Shown here: piece by piece, positions 9,983 to 18,082 of the stretch
Numbering within the stretch: position 1 is the stretch's first letter
Layout: every line of letters begins with the position of its first letter
Origin: Oceanicaulis sp. MMSF_3324
GTDB taxonomy: Bacteria > Pseudomonadota > Alphaproteobacteria > Caulobacterales > Maricaulaceae
DNA: 64,000 nucleotides
Direction of reading: 5' to 3'
Assembly (NCBI RefSeq): GCF_030733545.1
Contig: NZ_JASHIU010000013.1
Coordinates: 22,049 to 86,048 of the forward strand
Translations under genes and position numbers: made by a program
The notes under the pieces: generated by a model
Told to the model about the DNA's origin: nothing
Database searches by the model: none
What the model saw: the letters and a program-made list of their open reading frames with translations, nothing else

Positions 9983-11229
9983 TGAGTACGCCCTCCGTCA
10001 CCGAGCAATTGCCCGAGCCGGTCCAGACCTCGATCGCGGATCTGCTGGCGATCGTTCAGACGGTCTGGGATACCAGTTTTCTGGGGCTGTCGGTCGGCGC
10101 CGGTCTGGCGGCGCTGGGCATCATCCTGATCGCCTTCGTCTTCCGCGGCCTGTTCTCGGCGGTGATCGTGCACCGGGTGCGCAAGGCCGCCGAAAGCACC
10201 CAATCCGAGCTCGATGACAAGCTGCTGGATGCGCTGTACGGGCCGATCAAAATGATCCCGGTGATCATCGGGGTCTATATCTCGGTGAATATCCTGGGCC
10301 TGCGCGGCGAGAATGCGGCGATCAGCGGGGACTCCATCGTCCAGACGCTGGTCATCATCGCCCTGTTCTGGGGCTTGCGGAATGCGGTCGATCCGGTCGC
10401 GCACCTGTTCAAGCCGCTGCGCCGCGCGCTGAACCCGGTGATGATCGACTGGCTGGCCAAGGCCCTGAAAATTCTCTTCATCATCATTGGCGCAGCCGCC
10501 GTGCTCAGCGCCTGGGGCATTCCCGTGGCGCCGGTCATCGGTGGTCTGGGGCTGCTGGGCGTGGCGGTCGGCCTGGGCGCGCAGGACCTGTTCAAGAACC
10601 TGATCGCGGGCATTCTGATCCTCACCGAAAAGCGTTTCGTACCGGGCGAGTGGATCAAGGTGGACGGCATTGTCGAAGGCGATGTGGAGCAGATCAATTT
10701 CCGCTCCACCCTGGTGCGCCGGTTCGACAAGAGCCCGGTCTATGTGCCCAACTCCTTCCTGTCCGATCAGGCGGTGACGAACTTCCAGCGCATGACCCAT
10801 CGCCGGATCAAATGGGCCATCGGGGTGGAGTACAAGACCACCACCGAACAGCTGGGCTATATCCGGGACAAGACGCTCGACTGGGTGATGAACCATCCCG
10901 AATTCGCCAAACCGCCCGAAGTGCCGACCTTTATGCGGGTGGACAGCTTCGGGCCGTCCTCCATCGACTTCATCCTGTATTGCTTCACCAACACCACCAA
11001 TTGGGGTGAATGGCTGCGCATCAAGGAAGAGCTGGCGCTGGCGCTCAAGGAGATCGTCGAAGAGTCCGGCACGGCCTTCGCCTTCCCCTCCACCTCCATC
11101 TACATGGATGATGGCGCGGAGGTCTTCGTGCCGCCGAAGGTGAAAGCCCATTCAGGCGCAGACGCGACGCAAACGCCAAGCCGCCAGATTGCGAAGGGTG
11201 AAAGCGAGGATGGCGGCGGCGACAACTAG
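9982..11229 (+). CDS. MscS family mechanosensitive ion channel
   Basis: This 415-residue inner-membrane protein has four or five hydrophobic segments up to about residue 200, then the MscS pore-lining helix (VIGGLGLLGVAVGLGAQDL, with regularly spaced Gly/Ala) and the beta domain (LTEKRFVPGEWIKVDGIVEGDVEQI). The PVYVPNSFL motif of the family follows. MscS channels open under membrane tension and release solutes on hypo-osmotic shock. The C-terminus is a soluble tail that is probably disordered. It shares CTAG as its stop with the convergent DUF2336 gene. Confidence 0.9.
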   Translation: MSTPSVTEQLPEPVQTSIADLLAIVQTVWDTSFLGLSVGAGLAALGIILIAFVFRGLFSAVIVHRVRKAAESTQSELDDKLLDALYGPIKMIPVIIGVYISVNILGLRGENAAISGDSIVQTLVIIALFWGLRNAVDPVAHLFKPLRRALNPVMIDWLAKALKILFIIIGAAAVLSAWGIPVAPVIGGLGLLGVAVGLGAQDLFKNLIAGILILTEKRFVPGEWIKVDGIVEGDVEQINFRSTLVRRFDKSPVYVPNSFLSDQAVTNFQRMTHRRIKWAIGVEYKTTTEQLGYIRDKTLDWVMNHPEFAKPPEVPTFMRVDSFGPSSIDFILYCFTNTTNWGEWLRIKEELALALKEIVEESGTAFAFPSTSIYMDDGAEVFVPPKVKAHSGADATQTPSRQIAKGESEDGGGDN

Positions 11230-12314
11230 GCCGCTGCGGCGGCCTGCTTGCGCAGCTTCCAGAACCGCAGGGCGCGTTCGGCCTGTTCCGGTTCCAGCTT
11301 TTCATAGATGGCGCCGATTTCGCGCGCATCATTGAAGGCGTTCTCGGCCGCCTGGGACCGCAGCACGGCCAGGGTGACGAAGAGCGCCTTTTCAATGCCC
11401 GCCGCCTTGCAGATCAGCGCCAGTCCGTCCGGGCTCTTGTGCTCGAAGGCGCGCTTGGCCGTGAAGTAATCCACGCCCGTGATCTCGGCGAAGCCCAGAG
11501 CGCAATGGACGGGCTTTTTCTCGCGCAGCAGGCTGACCAGCAAAGAGCCGTCGAGCTCCTTGCGCACGCGCTTGGAGGCGATGAAACGCTTGGCTTCGGT
11601 CAGGGCCTTGTCCTCGGCCATGCGCTTTTCCAGACGCGCCTGGGAGGCGGCGAGGGCGGCTTCGAGCACCCCCGGTTCGAGCTTGTCGAACCGTTCGGTG
11701 ATCTTGTCGCGCAAGGTGCGGCTGACCACGACCATCAGGTCATTGAGCAGGTCGGCGGGCGCGTCCGCGCGCTCCACCATGGGCGCTTGCAGGACTTCGC
11801 TGTCTTCGGCGCGACGGGCCACCTCCTCAAAGGTGGAGCGCGACAGCTTTGCGCCATCATTGCGGATCAGGGTCGCGACCGTGTCGTCATCGCCTTTTTC
11901 CACGATGGCGTGCGACAGGCGTTCGGAAACGGTCTCGCGGTTGGCGATGGCCTGGATGTGCGCCTGGCCGGTCTCGTGCACGATGGTGACCAGATCCTCC
12001 TCGCTCAGAACCGACGAGCGCGACAGGATCGGCGCGGCCACATCGATGGCGTCCTTGGCGAGTTGCTGGATCAGGCCCTTGGGCGCGAACGGCGTGTCGG
12101 CGAACCGGTCAGCCAGCTCGGCGCGCGCATCCTGGGCGGTTTCGGTGGCCAGGGTCTGCAGAATGTCGTCGAACTGGCCCTGGGCGACGGAATCGGCCGC
12201 GGGCGGGGCGTCAAAGAACAGATCCGTTACCTCGCGCAGCAAATCGCGCCGGCGATCTGACGATTTCTCTTTCGCTAGTTCGGTCAGCTTGTGCAGCTTG
12301 GACGTAACCGACAT
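11226..12314 (-). CDS. DUF2336 domain-containing protein
   Basis: The 362-residue product is all-helical, with repeated amphipathic helices of a HEAT-like kind, and matches DUF2336, a family common in Alphaproteobacteria and without a settled function. Recognisable segments are LTELAKEKSSDRRRDLLREV at the N-terminus, SRSSVLSEEDLV near 110 and ITGVDYFTAKRAFEHKSPDG near 285. No signal peptide. A near-CtrA box (TTAA-N7-TTCA) lies 67-81 bp upstream of the start, so cell-cycle regulation is possible but weakly supported. Confidence 0.78.
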   Translation of the reverse strand: MSVTSKLHKLTELAKEKSSDRRRDLLREVTDLFFDAPPAADSVAQGQFDDILQTLATETAQDARAELADRFADTPFAPKGLIQQLAKDAIDVAAPILSRSSVLSEEDLVTIVHETGQAHIQAIANRETVSERLSHAIVEKGDDDTVATLIRNDGAKLSRSTFEEVARRAEDSEVLQAPMVERADAPADLLNDLMVVVSRTLRDKITERFDKLEPGVLEAALAASQARLEKRMAEDKALTEAKRFIASKRVRKELDGSLLVSLLREKKPVHCALGFAEITGVDYFTAKRAFEHKSPDGLALICKAAGIEKALFVTLAVLRSQAAENAFNDAREIGAIYEKLEPEQAERALRFWKLRKQAAAAA

Positions 12315-12380
12315 CCGGGCCTCCGCGGTGAGAGGAACATCATGCTTGCACTCGGGTAAAGAAAGCGTGCCGCACCATGG

Positions 12381-12395
12381 TTAACGTGCGGTTCA
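12381..12395 (-). promoter_or_regulatory. Degenerate CtrA-type box upstream of the DUF2336 gene
   Basis: TTAACGTGCGGTTCA has the right 7-bp spacing with one mismatch in the second half (TTCA for TTAA). It lies in the 93-bp gap upstream of the DUF2336 start at 12314. A single mismatch occurs often by chance in AT-rich gaps, so this is suggestive only. Confidence 0.3.
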
Positions 12396-12407
12396 ATCGT
12401 CGCTTTT

Positions 12408-12824
12408 TTACCCGCCACCGGCGAGTTCGTCCGCGCCGGGCTGTGTCGGGCCTGTAGTGGCGGGGTCATTGCTCAGGGCGGCGCGTTCACGCGCGCTGGG
12501 CGCACGTTCGGCGCCGGCTTCGATCCGGGCCGCCAGCGCCGGCGCCAATCCGGTGATCGCGCCAGGGGCGAACTGGCTGGGGCCGGCGATGGGATGCAGG
12601 TCACAGCGCGCCGCACGGGCGGTCTGGGCGGGCCTGAAGGTCCAGGCCTGGCATTGATCATTCAGACCGCAGGCGCTGATGCAGGCCTCTCGGCTTTGCG
12701 CTGCTACGCCATCAAGGCGTGCGATCACCCCGCGCCGCGCATGATTCTCGATCATGGCGCTGGGCGGCAGAGCGGCGGGGGCGGGTGCTGCGGTTTGCAG
12801 CATCAGGGCGAAGACAGCAATCAT
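12408..12824 (-). CDS. PAN/Apple-like small exported protein
   Basis: The 138-residue product starts with a hydrophobic run followed by Ala/Pro, consistent with a signal peptide. Four cysteines are arranged as C-x3-C-x5-C-x14-C around residues 48-74, with AWTF after the third, which is the pattern of PAN_4 domains, small disulfide-bonded modules binding protein or carbohydrate. The ligand is unknown. The last 40 residues are low-complexity. It is divergent from the sodium channel gene, sharing the 94-bp gap 12825-12918. Confidence 0.55.
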   Translation of the reverse strand: MIAVFALMLQTAAPAPAALPPSAMIENHARRGVIARLDGVAAQSREACISACGLNDQCQAWTFRPAQTARAARCDLHPIAGPSQFAPGAITGLAPALAARIEAGAERAPSARERAALSNDPATTGPTQPGADELAGGG

Positions 12825-12918
12825 GTCTGCAACTATGACAGCCCGACTTTGACAAACCGTTGCGCTGGTCAGGGCGGACGGCTAACCAAGCGCGGACCAT
12901 TTCACAAAAGAGCCTGTC

Positions 12919-13797
12919 ATGAGCGAGCCGTCGCCCAAAGAACCCCAGAACGTCCTCAAGCGCTTCTTGTCGAGCGCTGCGTTCCGCAACACCATTACGG
13001 CGCTGATCCTGATCAACGCCGCGATCCTGGGCCTGCTCACCTACACTCTGCCCGAATGGCTCGTGACCATTCTGCGCTATGCGGACAAGGCGATCATTGC
13101 GGCGTTTGTCGTGGAGATCGTGCTCAAGCTGGCGGTGCACCGGCTGAGCTTCTTCAAATCCGCCTGGAACTGGTTCGATTTCCTGGTGGTGGGGATTTCA
13201 CTGGTGCCGGCGGCGGGCGCCTTTTCGGTGCTGCGGGCGCTGCGGGTGCTGCGCCTGTTCCGCCTGTTCTCCGTCATTCCCGAAATGCGTTCGGTCGTCG
13301 AGGCGCTGGCCAAGGCGATCCCGGGCATGGGCGCCATCATGCTGGTGCTGGGTGTGATTTTCTATGTCGCCTCGGTCATGGGCGCGATGCTGTTCTCGGG
13401 CACCCATCCCGAATTCTTCGCCAATCTGGGCGGCTCGGCCTACACCCTGTTCCAGGTGATGACGCTGGAAAGCTGGTCCATGGGCGTGGCGCGCCCGGTG
13501 ATCGCCGAGCATCCCTATGCCTGGATCTTCTTTGTCGGCTTCGTGATCATCACGAGCTTCGCGGTGCTGAACCTCTTCATCGCGGTCATCGTGGACTCCA
13601 TGCAGTCCAAGCATTTTGACGCCGAGACCGAGCGTCAGGCCGAGGCCCATGACGAGCGTGAAATCCTGATCCATGAAGTGCGCGCTTTGCGCTCGGAACT
13701 GGCGGATATCCGCACCTTGCTGGCCGAGAAGGGCGGCGACGATCAGTCGTCGATGCCGTCCTTGAGCGATTCAAAACGGGCGGACAATTCCGAATAA
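12919..13797 (+). CDS. Bacterial voltage-gated sodium channel (NaChBac/NavMs type)
   Basis: This 292-residue protein has the six-helix layout of a single-domain bacterial Nav channel. The S4 voltage sensor (about residues 103-125) has Arg at every third position (LRALRVLRLFRLFSVIPEMR). The pore loop contains TLESWSM at residues 182-188, the canonical bacterial Na+ selectivity filter with its Glu ring. S6 follows, then a C-terminal helix that would form the tetramer coiled coil. Such channels may serve pH or Na+ homeostasis or motility. The last 55 bp overlap the 3' end of the convergent penicillin-binding protein gene. Confidence 0.9.
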   Translation: MSEPSPKEPQNVLKRFLSSAAFRNTITALILINAAILGLLTYTLPEWLVTILRYADKAIIAAFVVEIVLKLAVHRLSFFKSAWNWFDFLVVGISLVPAAGAFSVLRALRVLRLFRLFSVIPEMRSVVEALAKAIPGMGAIMLVLGVIFYVASVMGAMLFSGTHPEFFANLGGSAYTLFQVMTLESWSMGVARPVIAEHPYAWIFFVGFVIITSFAVLNLFIAVIVDSMQSKHFDAETERQAEAHDEREILIHEVRALRSELADIRTLLAEKGGDDQSSMPSLSDSKRADNSE

Positions 13798-15614
13798 TAC
13801 GCCGCCAGCGCTTCTTCCCGCGCCCCGCGCCGTTGCGGTTCGGGCGCCGAGAGCGGCGCGGCCGGCAGCCCCTGATGCGCCTCGCTCATGAACCGGCGCC
13901 AGATCTCGGCGGGCAGCTGACCGCCGGTGACGTCGGAGGTGGGGGTGTCGTCATCATTGCCGACCCAGACGCCGGCTGCCAAATGCCCGGTATAGCCCAC
14001 AAACCAGGCGTCTCGATTGTTCTGGCTGGTGCCGGTCTTGCCCGCGGCACGGCGTCCATTGAGCTGGGCGCGCTGGCCGGTGCCGTCCTGGATGACGCTC
14101 TGCAACAGCGTGGACATCCATTGGGCGTGCTCGCGTGAGATCACCTGGCGGCCTTCGCTGGGCTCGGGCGCCTGATACAGAAGATCGCCGCGTGAATTGC
14201 GCACCTCGAGCACCAGGACGGGATCGGGGCGGCGTCCGTCATTGGCGAAGACGGCGTAAACGCGCGTCATGTCGATCAGCCGCACCCCCGATGAGCCCAG
14301 CGAGAGGGCGGGGACGGCGTTCAGACCGGTCGTGATCCCCAGCCGTTCGCCCATTTCGGCGATGGCCGGCGCGCCCACTTGCGCTCCCGCCTGGGCCGCA
14401 ACGGTGTTGATGGAACGTTTCAGCGCGTCCGCAATGGTGATCCGGCCGCGATAATTGCCGCCATAGTTTTCCGGGCTCCAGCCCTCGATCTCGATGGGCT
14501 CGTCATTGAAGGCGGTGGACGGCTCCATGCCGGCTTCGAACGCGGCGGCGAACACGACCGGCTTGAAGGCTGAGCCGGGCTGACGGCGCGCCTGGACCGC
14601 GCGGTTGAACTGGCTTTCGGCATAGTTCCGGCCGCCCACCAGCGCGCGCACCCGGCCTTGCAGGTCCATGGCCACCAGCGCGGCCTCGTCAGCATTGCGC
14701 GCTTCGGCCTGCAAATCCATGACGGCGGCAACGGCGCGCTCGGCGGCGGTCTGGGCGCTGACGCTGACGGTGGTGCGGATCACCAGATCGGGCGTATCCG
14801 CCGCATCCCCCAGATGCTGGCGCGCTTCGGCGAGGGCCTGGTCAAACACATAGCCAAAGGCGCCCGGTTCAAAGCTCTCATCGCCCGCCGCCAGCTCGGC
14901 CGGATTGTCGATGGCGTCCTGATAAGCGGTCTCGTCGATGAACCCCGCGTCAAGCATGTCATAGAGCACCTCGGCCGCCCGGGCGCGGGCCGCGGGCAGG
15001 TTCGAGGTGGGCGCCAGACGCGAGGGCGCCTTGGGCAAGGCCGCCAGAAGCGCCGCTTCAGCCACGCTCAGATCGCTGGCGGGCTTGTTGAAATAGCGTC
15101 GGGCGGCGGCTTCCACCCCATAGGCCTGATCGCCCAGATAGACCCGGTTGAGATAGAGCTCGAGGATCTCCTGCTTGGTCAGAGTGTCCTCAAGCTCGGT
15201 GGCGATGCGGATTTCCTGGATCTTGCGCCGGATCGTGCGTTCCGGGCTCAGGATGAGGTTCTTGACCAGCTGCATGGTCAGGGTCGAACCGCCCTGCACC
15301 AGCCCGCCCGCGCGCACATTCGCCCACATGGCGCGTGCAAAGCCGCGCTCGTCAAAGCCGTCATGCTCGTAAAAGCGCCGGTCCTCGACCGCCAGGAAGG
15401 CCTGGGGCACATGGTCGGGCAAGTCGTCCAGCCGGACCGGGCGCGCATAGAGCGGACCGCGCTGGCCCAGCACCGCGCCATTCTCCGCCAGAACGGTCAC
15501 CGCCGCCTCGCGCCGGACGCTCCACAACTCTTGTGCGGTAGTTGGAACGGTCGGCAAGTCGTGGTAGGCCCAACGCCAGAAGGCGATCCCGCCGACCAGC
15601 CCGATCAGGATCAC
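13743..15614 (-). CDS. Class A penicillin-binding protein (bifunctional transglycosylase/transpeptidase)
   Basis: A PBP1-type enzyme that polymerises and cross-links peptidoglycan. The N-terminal membrane segment is followed by the GT51 domain (AVEDRRFYEHDGFD with the catalytic Glu, GGSTLTMQLVKN, RKIQEI) and the transpeptidase domain (RQPGSAFKP with the SxxK Ser, SINT as SxN, KTGTSQNN as KTG). The only ATG/GTG/TTG start is the GTG at 15614, giving 623 residues but cutting into the membrane helix. In-frame sequence continues to a stop at 15711-15713 and encodes a basic tail plus more hydrophobic residues, so the true start may be an ATC at 15701 preceded by AGAGG. Confidence 0.9.
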   Translation of the reverse strand: MILIGLVGGIAFWRWAYHDLPTVPTTAQELWSVRREAAVTVLAENGAVLGQRGPLYARPVRLDDLPDHVPQAFLAVEDRRFYEHDGFDERGFARAMWANVRAGGLVQGGSTLTMQLVKNLILSPERTIRRKIQEIRIATELEDTLTKQEILELYLNRVYLGDQAYGVEAAARRYFNKPASDLSVAEAALLAALPKAPSRLAPTSNLPAARARAAEVLYDMLDAGFIDETAYQDAIDNPAELAAGDESFEPGAFGYVFDQALAEARQHLGDAADTPDLVIRTTVSVSAQTAAERAVAAVMDLQAEARNADEAALVAMDLQGRVRALVGGRNYAESQFNRAVQARRQPGSAFKPVVFAAAFEAGMEPSTAFNDEPIEIEGWSPENYGGNYRGRITIADALKRSINTVAAQAGAQVGAPAIAEMGERLGITTGLNAVPALSLGSSGVRLIDMTRVYAVFANDGRRPDPVLVLEVRNSRGDLLYQAPEPSEGRQVISREHAQWMSTLLQSVIQDGTGQRAQLNGRRAAGKTGTSQNNRDAWFVGYTGHLAAGVWVGNDDDTPTSDVTGGQLPAEIWRRFMSEAHQGLPAAPLSAPEPQRRGAREEALAAYYSELSARFESLKDGIDD

Positions 15615-15783
15615 GATCTGCGCCGTGATCAGGGCGAGAAGACGCCAGCGGGATTTGAGCTGAGTCCATGGGGAGGGCTTGCGATCGGCACGGAAGGTGA
15701 TGGCGGGCCTCTAAGGTGTTGCCGCCCGGTCGGGCGTTTTGGGAATGATCTCAAGAACAGCTGATCACGGCTAAATTCAGGCG

Positions 15784-16245
15784 ATGAGCGATACCCGTCC
15801 TTTCTACGAACGCAAGACGCTTTCTGAAATGAGCGTGCGTGAATGGGAGTCCCTGTGTGATGGGTGCGGCAAGTGCTGTGTCGTCATTCTGGGCGATGAG
15901 GACGACCCCGATACCTTCTGGCGCACCAATGTGGGCTGCAAGCTCTTGGACCTGAACACGATCCGGTGCTCTGACTACGCCAATCGCCAGTCTCGGGTGC
16001 CTGGCTGCGTGCGCCTGAGCGCGGACAATATCGCCCAGCTCAAATGGATGCCGGAAACCTGCGCCTATCGTCTGTTGAACGAGGGCAAGGATTTGCCCGA
16101 CTGGCATCCGCTCAAGACCGGGGATCCCAAAAGCGTCGAGCAGGCGGGCCATTCGGTCAAAGGCTCCCTGATCAGTGAAAACATCGTCCATGAAGACGAT
16201 TTCGAGCACCATATCGTCGCCCGGCAGGACGCAAAGCCGGAATAA
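15784..16245 (+). CDS. YcgN/UPF0260 family Cys-cluster protein
   Basis: The 153-residue product matches the UPF0260 (YcgN) family, soluble proteins with a CxxCxxCC-type cluster that may bind zinc or an Fe-S centre. The cluster CDGCGKCC lies at about residues 25-32; further conserved Cys occur at VGCKLLD, IRCSDY, PGCVRL and ETCAYRLL, and GSLISE with the closing HIVAR are also typical. Function is unknown. It sits just before the GTA cluster and is probably a separate unit. Confidence 0.88.
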   Translation: MSDTRPFYERKTLSEMSVREWESLCDGCGKCCVVILGDEDDPDTFWRTNVGCKLLDLNTIRCSDYANRQSRVPGCVRLSADNIAQLKWMPETCAYRLLNEGKDLPDWHPLKTGDPKSVEQAGHSVKGSLISENIVHEDDFEHHIVARQDAKPE

Positions 16246-16355
16246 CTCCGCGCCAATCCCGCATTTGTAGACCAGGGACCGCTGACGCTTCAGGGCGTTG
16301 GCGGTTTTCGCGCGCAATCAATCCGACCGAGACGGTGATCGCCTAGTCTTCAGGC

Positions 16356-16877
16356 ATGGTCGAAATGAACCGAAGGACGTTCTGCCCGGAGCCGAAACGG
16401 ACGGGCGGAAAACGGTTTGACTGGATCGCCATTCATGAAGGCTGGCGGGCCGGTGAAAGCGCTGACGCATTGGCGGCGGCCTATGGGCTGAAAGCCAAGA
16501 CAATCACGGACAGATGCGGCTGGATTGACCAGCATTTTCCGCCCCCCACGCCCGTCCGCCTGATCGCTGAGCTGAACCGGCGTCTTCTCAAGGCGATGGC
16601 GCGACTGGATGACGGCGATCCGGGACAGGCGGAACGGCAGGCGAAGACCATCGCCGCGCTGATCCGCGCGGGGCGCGATCTCAAGCAATGGAGCGAGACG
16701 ATGACCGAACAGACGACCGGCGGGACGCCCGCCGCGCAGGCGGAGGCGGCCAAAGGTGAGCAACGAGATTATCACGCCGAACTTGAACGCAAACTTACTC
16801 GCTTACAGTCACACCTTCTGTCCCGGGACATGGGTGAAAGCGCTGAGCGAGAGCGAAGCGCAACATCTGAGCGATAG
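16356..16877 (+). CDS. GTA gp1, small terminase-like protein
   Basis: This 173-residue product opens the GTA cluster. Its N-terminal half (about 20-70) has a helix-turn-helix look (IHEGWRAGESADALAAAYGLKAKTITDRCGW), as in phage small terminase subunits that recognise DNA for packaging; the later part is helical and charged. RcGTA gp1 is the corresponding small terminase. The last 122 bp overlap the large terminase frame, an unusually long overlap. No clear promoter motif is visible in the 110 bp upstream (16246-16355). Confidence 0.65.
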   Translation: MVEMNRRTFCPEPKRTGGKRFDWIAIHEGWRAGESADALAAAYGLKAKTITDRCGWIDQHFPPPTPVRLIAELNRRLLKAMARLDDGDPGQAERQAKTIAALIRAGRDLKQWSETMTEQTTGGTPAAQAEAAKGEQRDYHAELERKLTRLQSHLLSRDMGESAERERSATSER

Positions 16878-18066
16878 CTGGGCGTTCTGGGCGCGCGATG
16901 AGCAGACGCCACCCAAGGGCGACTGGCGGATCTGGCTGTTTCTGGGCGGGCGCGGGGCAGGCAAGACCCGCGCCGGGGCCGAATGGGTTCGCGCGCAGGT
17001 GAAGGCGGGCTGCAGGCGCATCGCGCTGGTGGCGCCGACCTTTTCCGATGTGCGCGAGGTGATGGTGTCCGGCCCGTCGGGTTTTCTCAATATCGGGGAT
17101 GAGGACGATCGGCCCCGATACGAAGCCAGCCGTCACCGTCTGATCTGGCCGAACGGGGCGGAAGCCCATGGCTTTTCCTCTGAAGACCCGGACGGGTTGC
17201 GCGGGCCGCAATTTGATTGCGCCTGGGCGGATGAGTTCGCCGCCTGGACCCGCCCGCAGGAGACGCTCGACATGCTGGGGCTGGGCCTGAGATTGGGTGA
17301 AGACCCGCGCTTGATGATCACCACGACGCCCCGGCCTCTGCCGGCGCTGAAGGCGCTTTTGACACAATCGGGCGTGGTCATGACCCATGCGACGACACAG
17401 GCCAATGCCGCCCATCTTGCGCCGGGCTTTGTCGCGGCGATGACCGAGCGCTATGGCGCTTCCCGTCTGGCGCGGCAGGAGCTGGACGGCGTTCTGATCG
17501 ATGATCCTGAAGGCGCGCTGTGGACGCGCAGCCTGATCGATCAGGCGCTGGGTCTGCCGGCCTTTGAGCCCGAGCGCGTGGTGGTGGCGGTGGACCCGCC
17601 CGCCAGCGCCAGCGGCGATGAATGCGGGATCATTGCAACCGGTTGCAGCGGGCAGGGCCGGGAGGCTCAGCTTGTGGTCCTCAAGGATATGAGCCTGCAG
17701 GGCCGGCCTGAAGTCTGGGCGGCCAAGGTGGCCGAAGCCTTTGAGGCGGTGGATGCGGACTGGGTGGTCGCCGAGGCCAATCAGGGCGGAGACATGGTCC
17801 GCGCCGTCTTGCAGGCCGCCGCGCCTGATTTGCCGATCCGGTTGGTCCATGCCAGTCGCGGCAAGCGGGCGCGGGCCGAACCGGTCGCCGCCCTCTACGC
17901 CAAGGGCCGGGTGCGCCATGCGGGTCGGTTCCCGGCGCTTGAAGACCAGATGTGCGCCTTTGGCGCGTCAGAACTGAGCGGTAGCCCGGACCGGGTGGAT
18001 GCCCTGGTCTGGGCCATCGCCGCCCTGACCCCACAGGCCGCCAGCCCCAGGCTGCGACGGCTCTAA
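16756..18066 (+). CDS. GTA gp2, large terminase (packaging ATPase/nuclease)
   Basis: The motor that packages DNA into GTA heads. The Walker A motif GGRGAGKT is at about residues 64-71 and the Walker B stretch FDCAWADEF near 155. The C-terminal nuclease domain carries VVVAVDPPASASGDE and later DALVWAIAAL. The GTG at 16756 has GGAGG upstream and gives 436 residues; a GTG at 16834 would give an N-terminus closer to that of other GTA terminases and shorten the overlap with gp1. No cos- or pac-specific features are expected, since GTA packaging is largely non-specific. Confidence 0.92.
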   Translation: MSNEIITPNLNANLLAYSHTFCPGTWVKALSESEAQHLSDSWAFWARDEQTPPKGDWRIWLFLGGRGAGKTRAGAEWVRAQVKAGCRRIALVAPTFSDVREVMVSGPSGFLNIGDEDDRPRYEASRHRLIWPNGAEAHGFSSEDPDGLRGPQFDCAWADEFAAWTRPQETLDMLGLGLRLGEDPRLMITTTPRPLPALKALLTQSGVVMTHATTQANAAHLAPGFVAAMTERYGASRLARQELDGVLIDDPEGALWTRSLIDQALGLPAFEPERVVVAVDPPASASGDECGIIATGCSGQGREAQLVVLKDMSLQGRPEVWAAKVAEAFEAVDADWVVAEANQGGDMVRAVLQAAAPDLPIRLVHASRGKRARAEPVAALYAKGRVRHAGRFPALEDQMCAFGASELSGSPDRVDALVWAIAALTPQAASPRLRRL

Positions 18067-18082
18067 CCCACAGGAGAACGCC

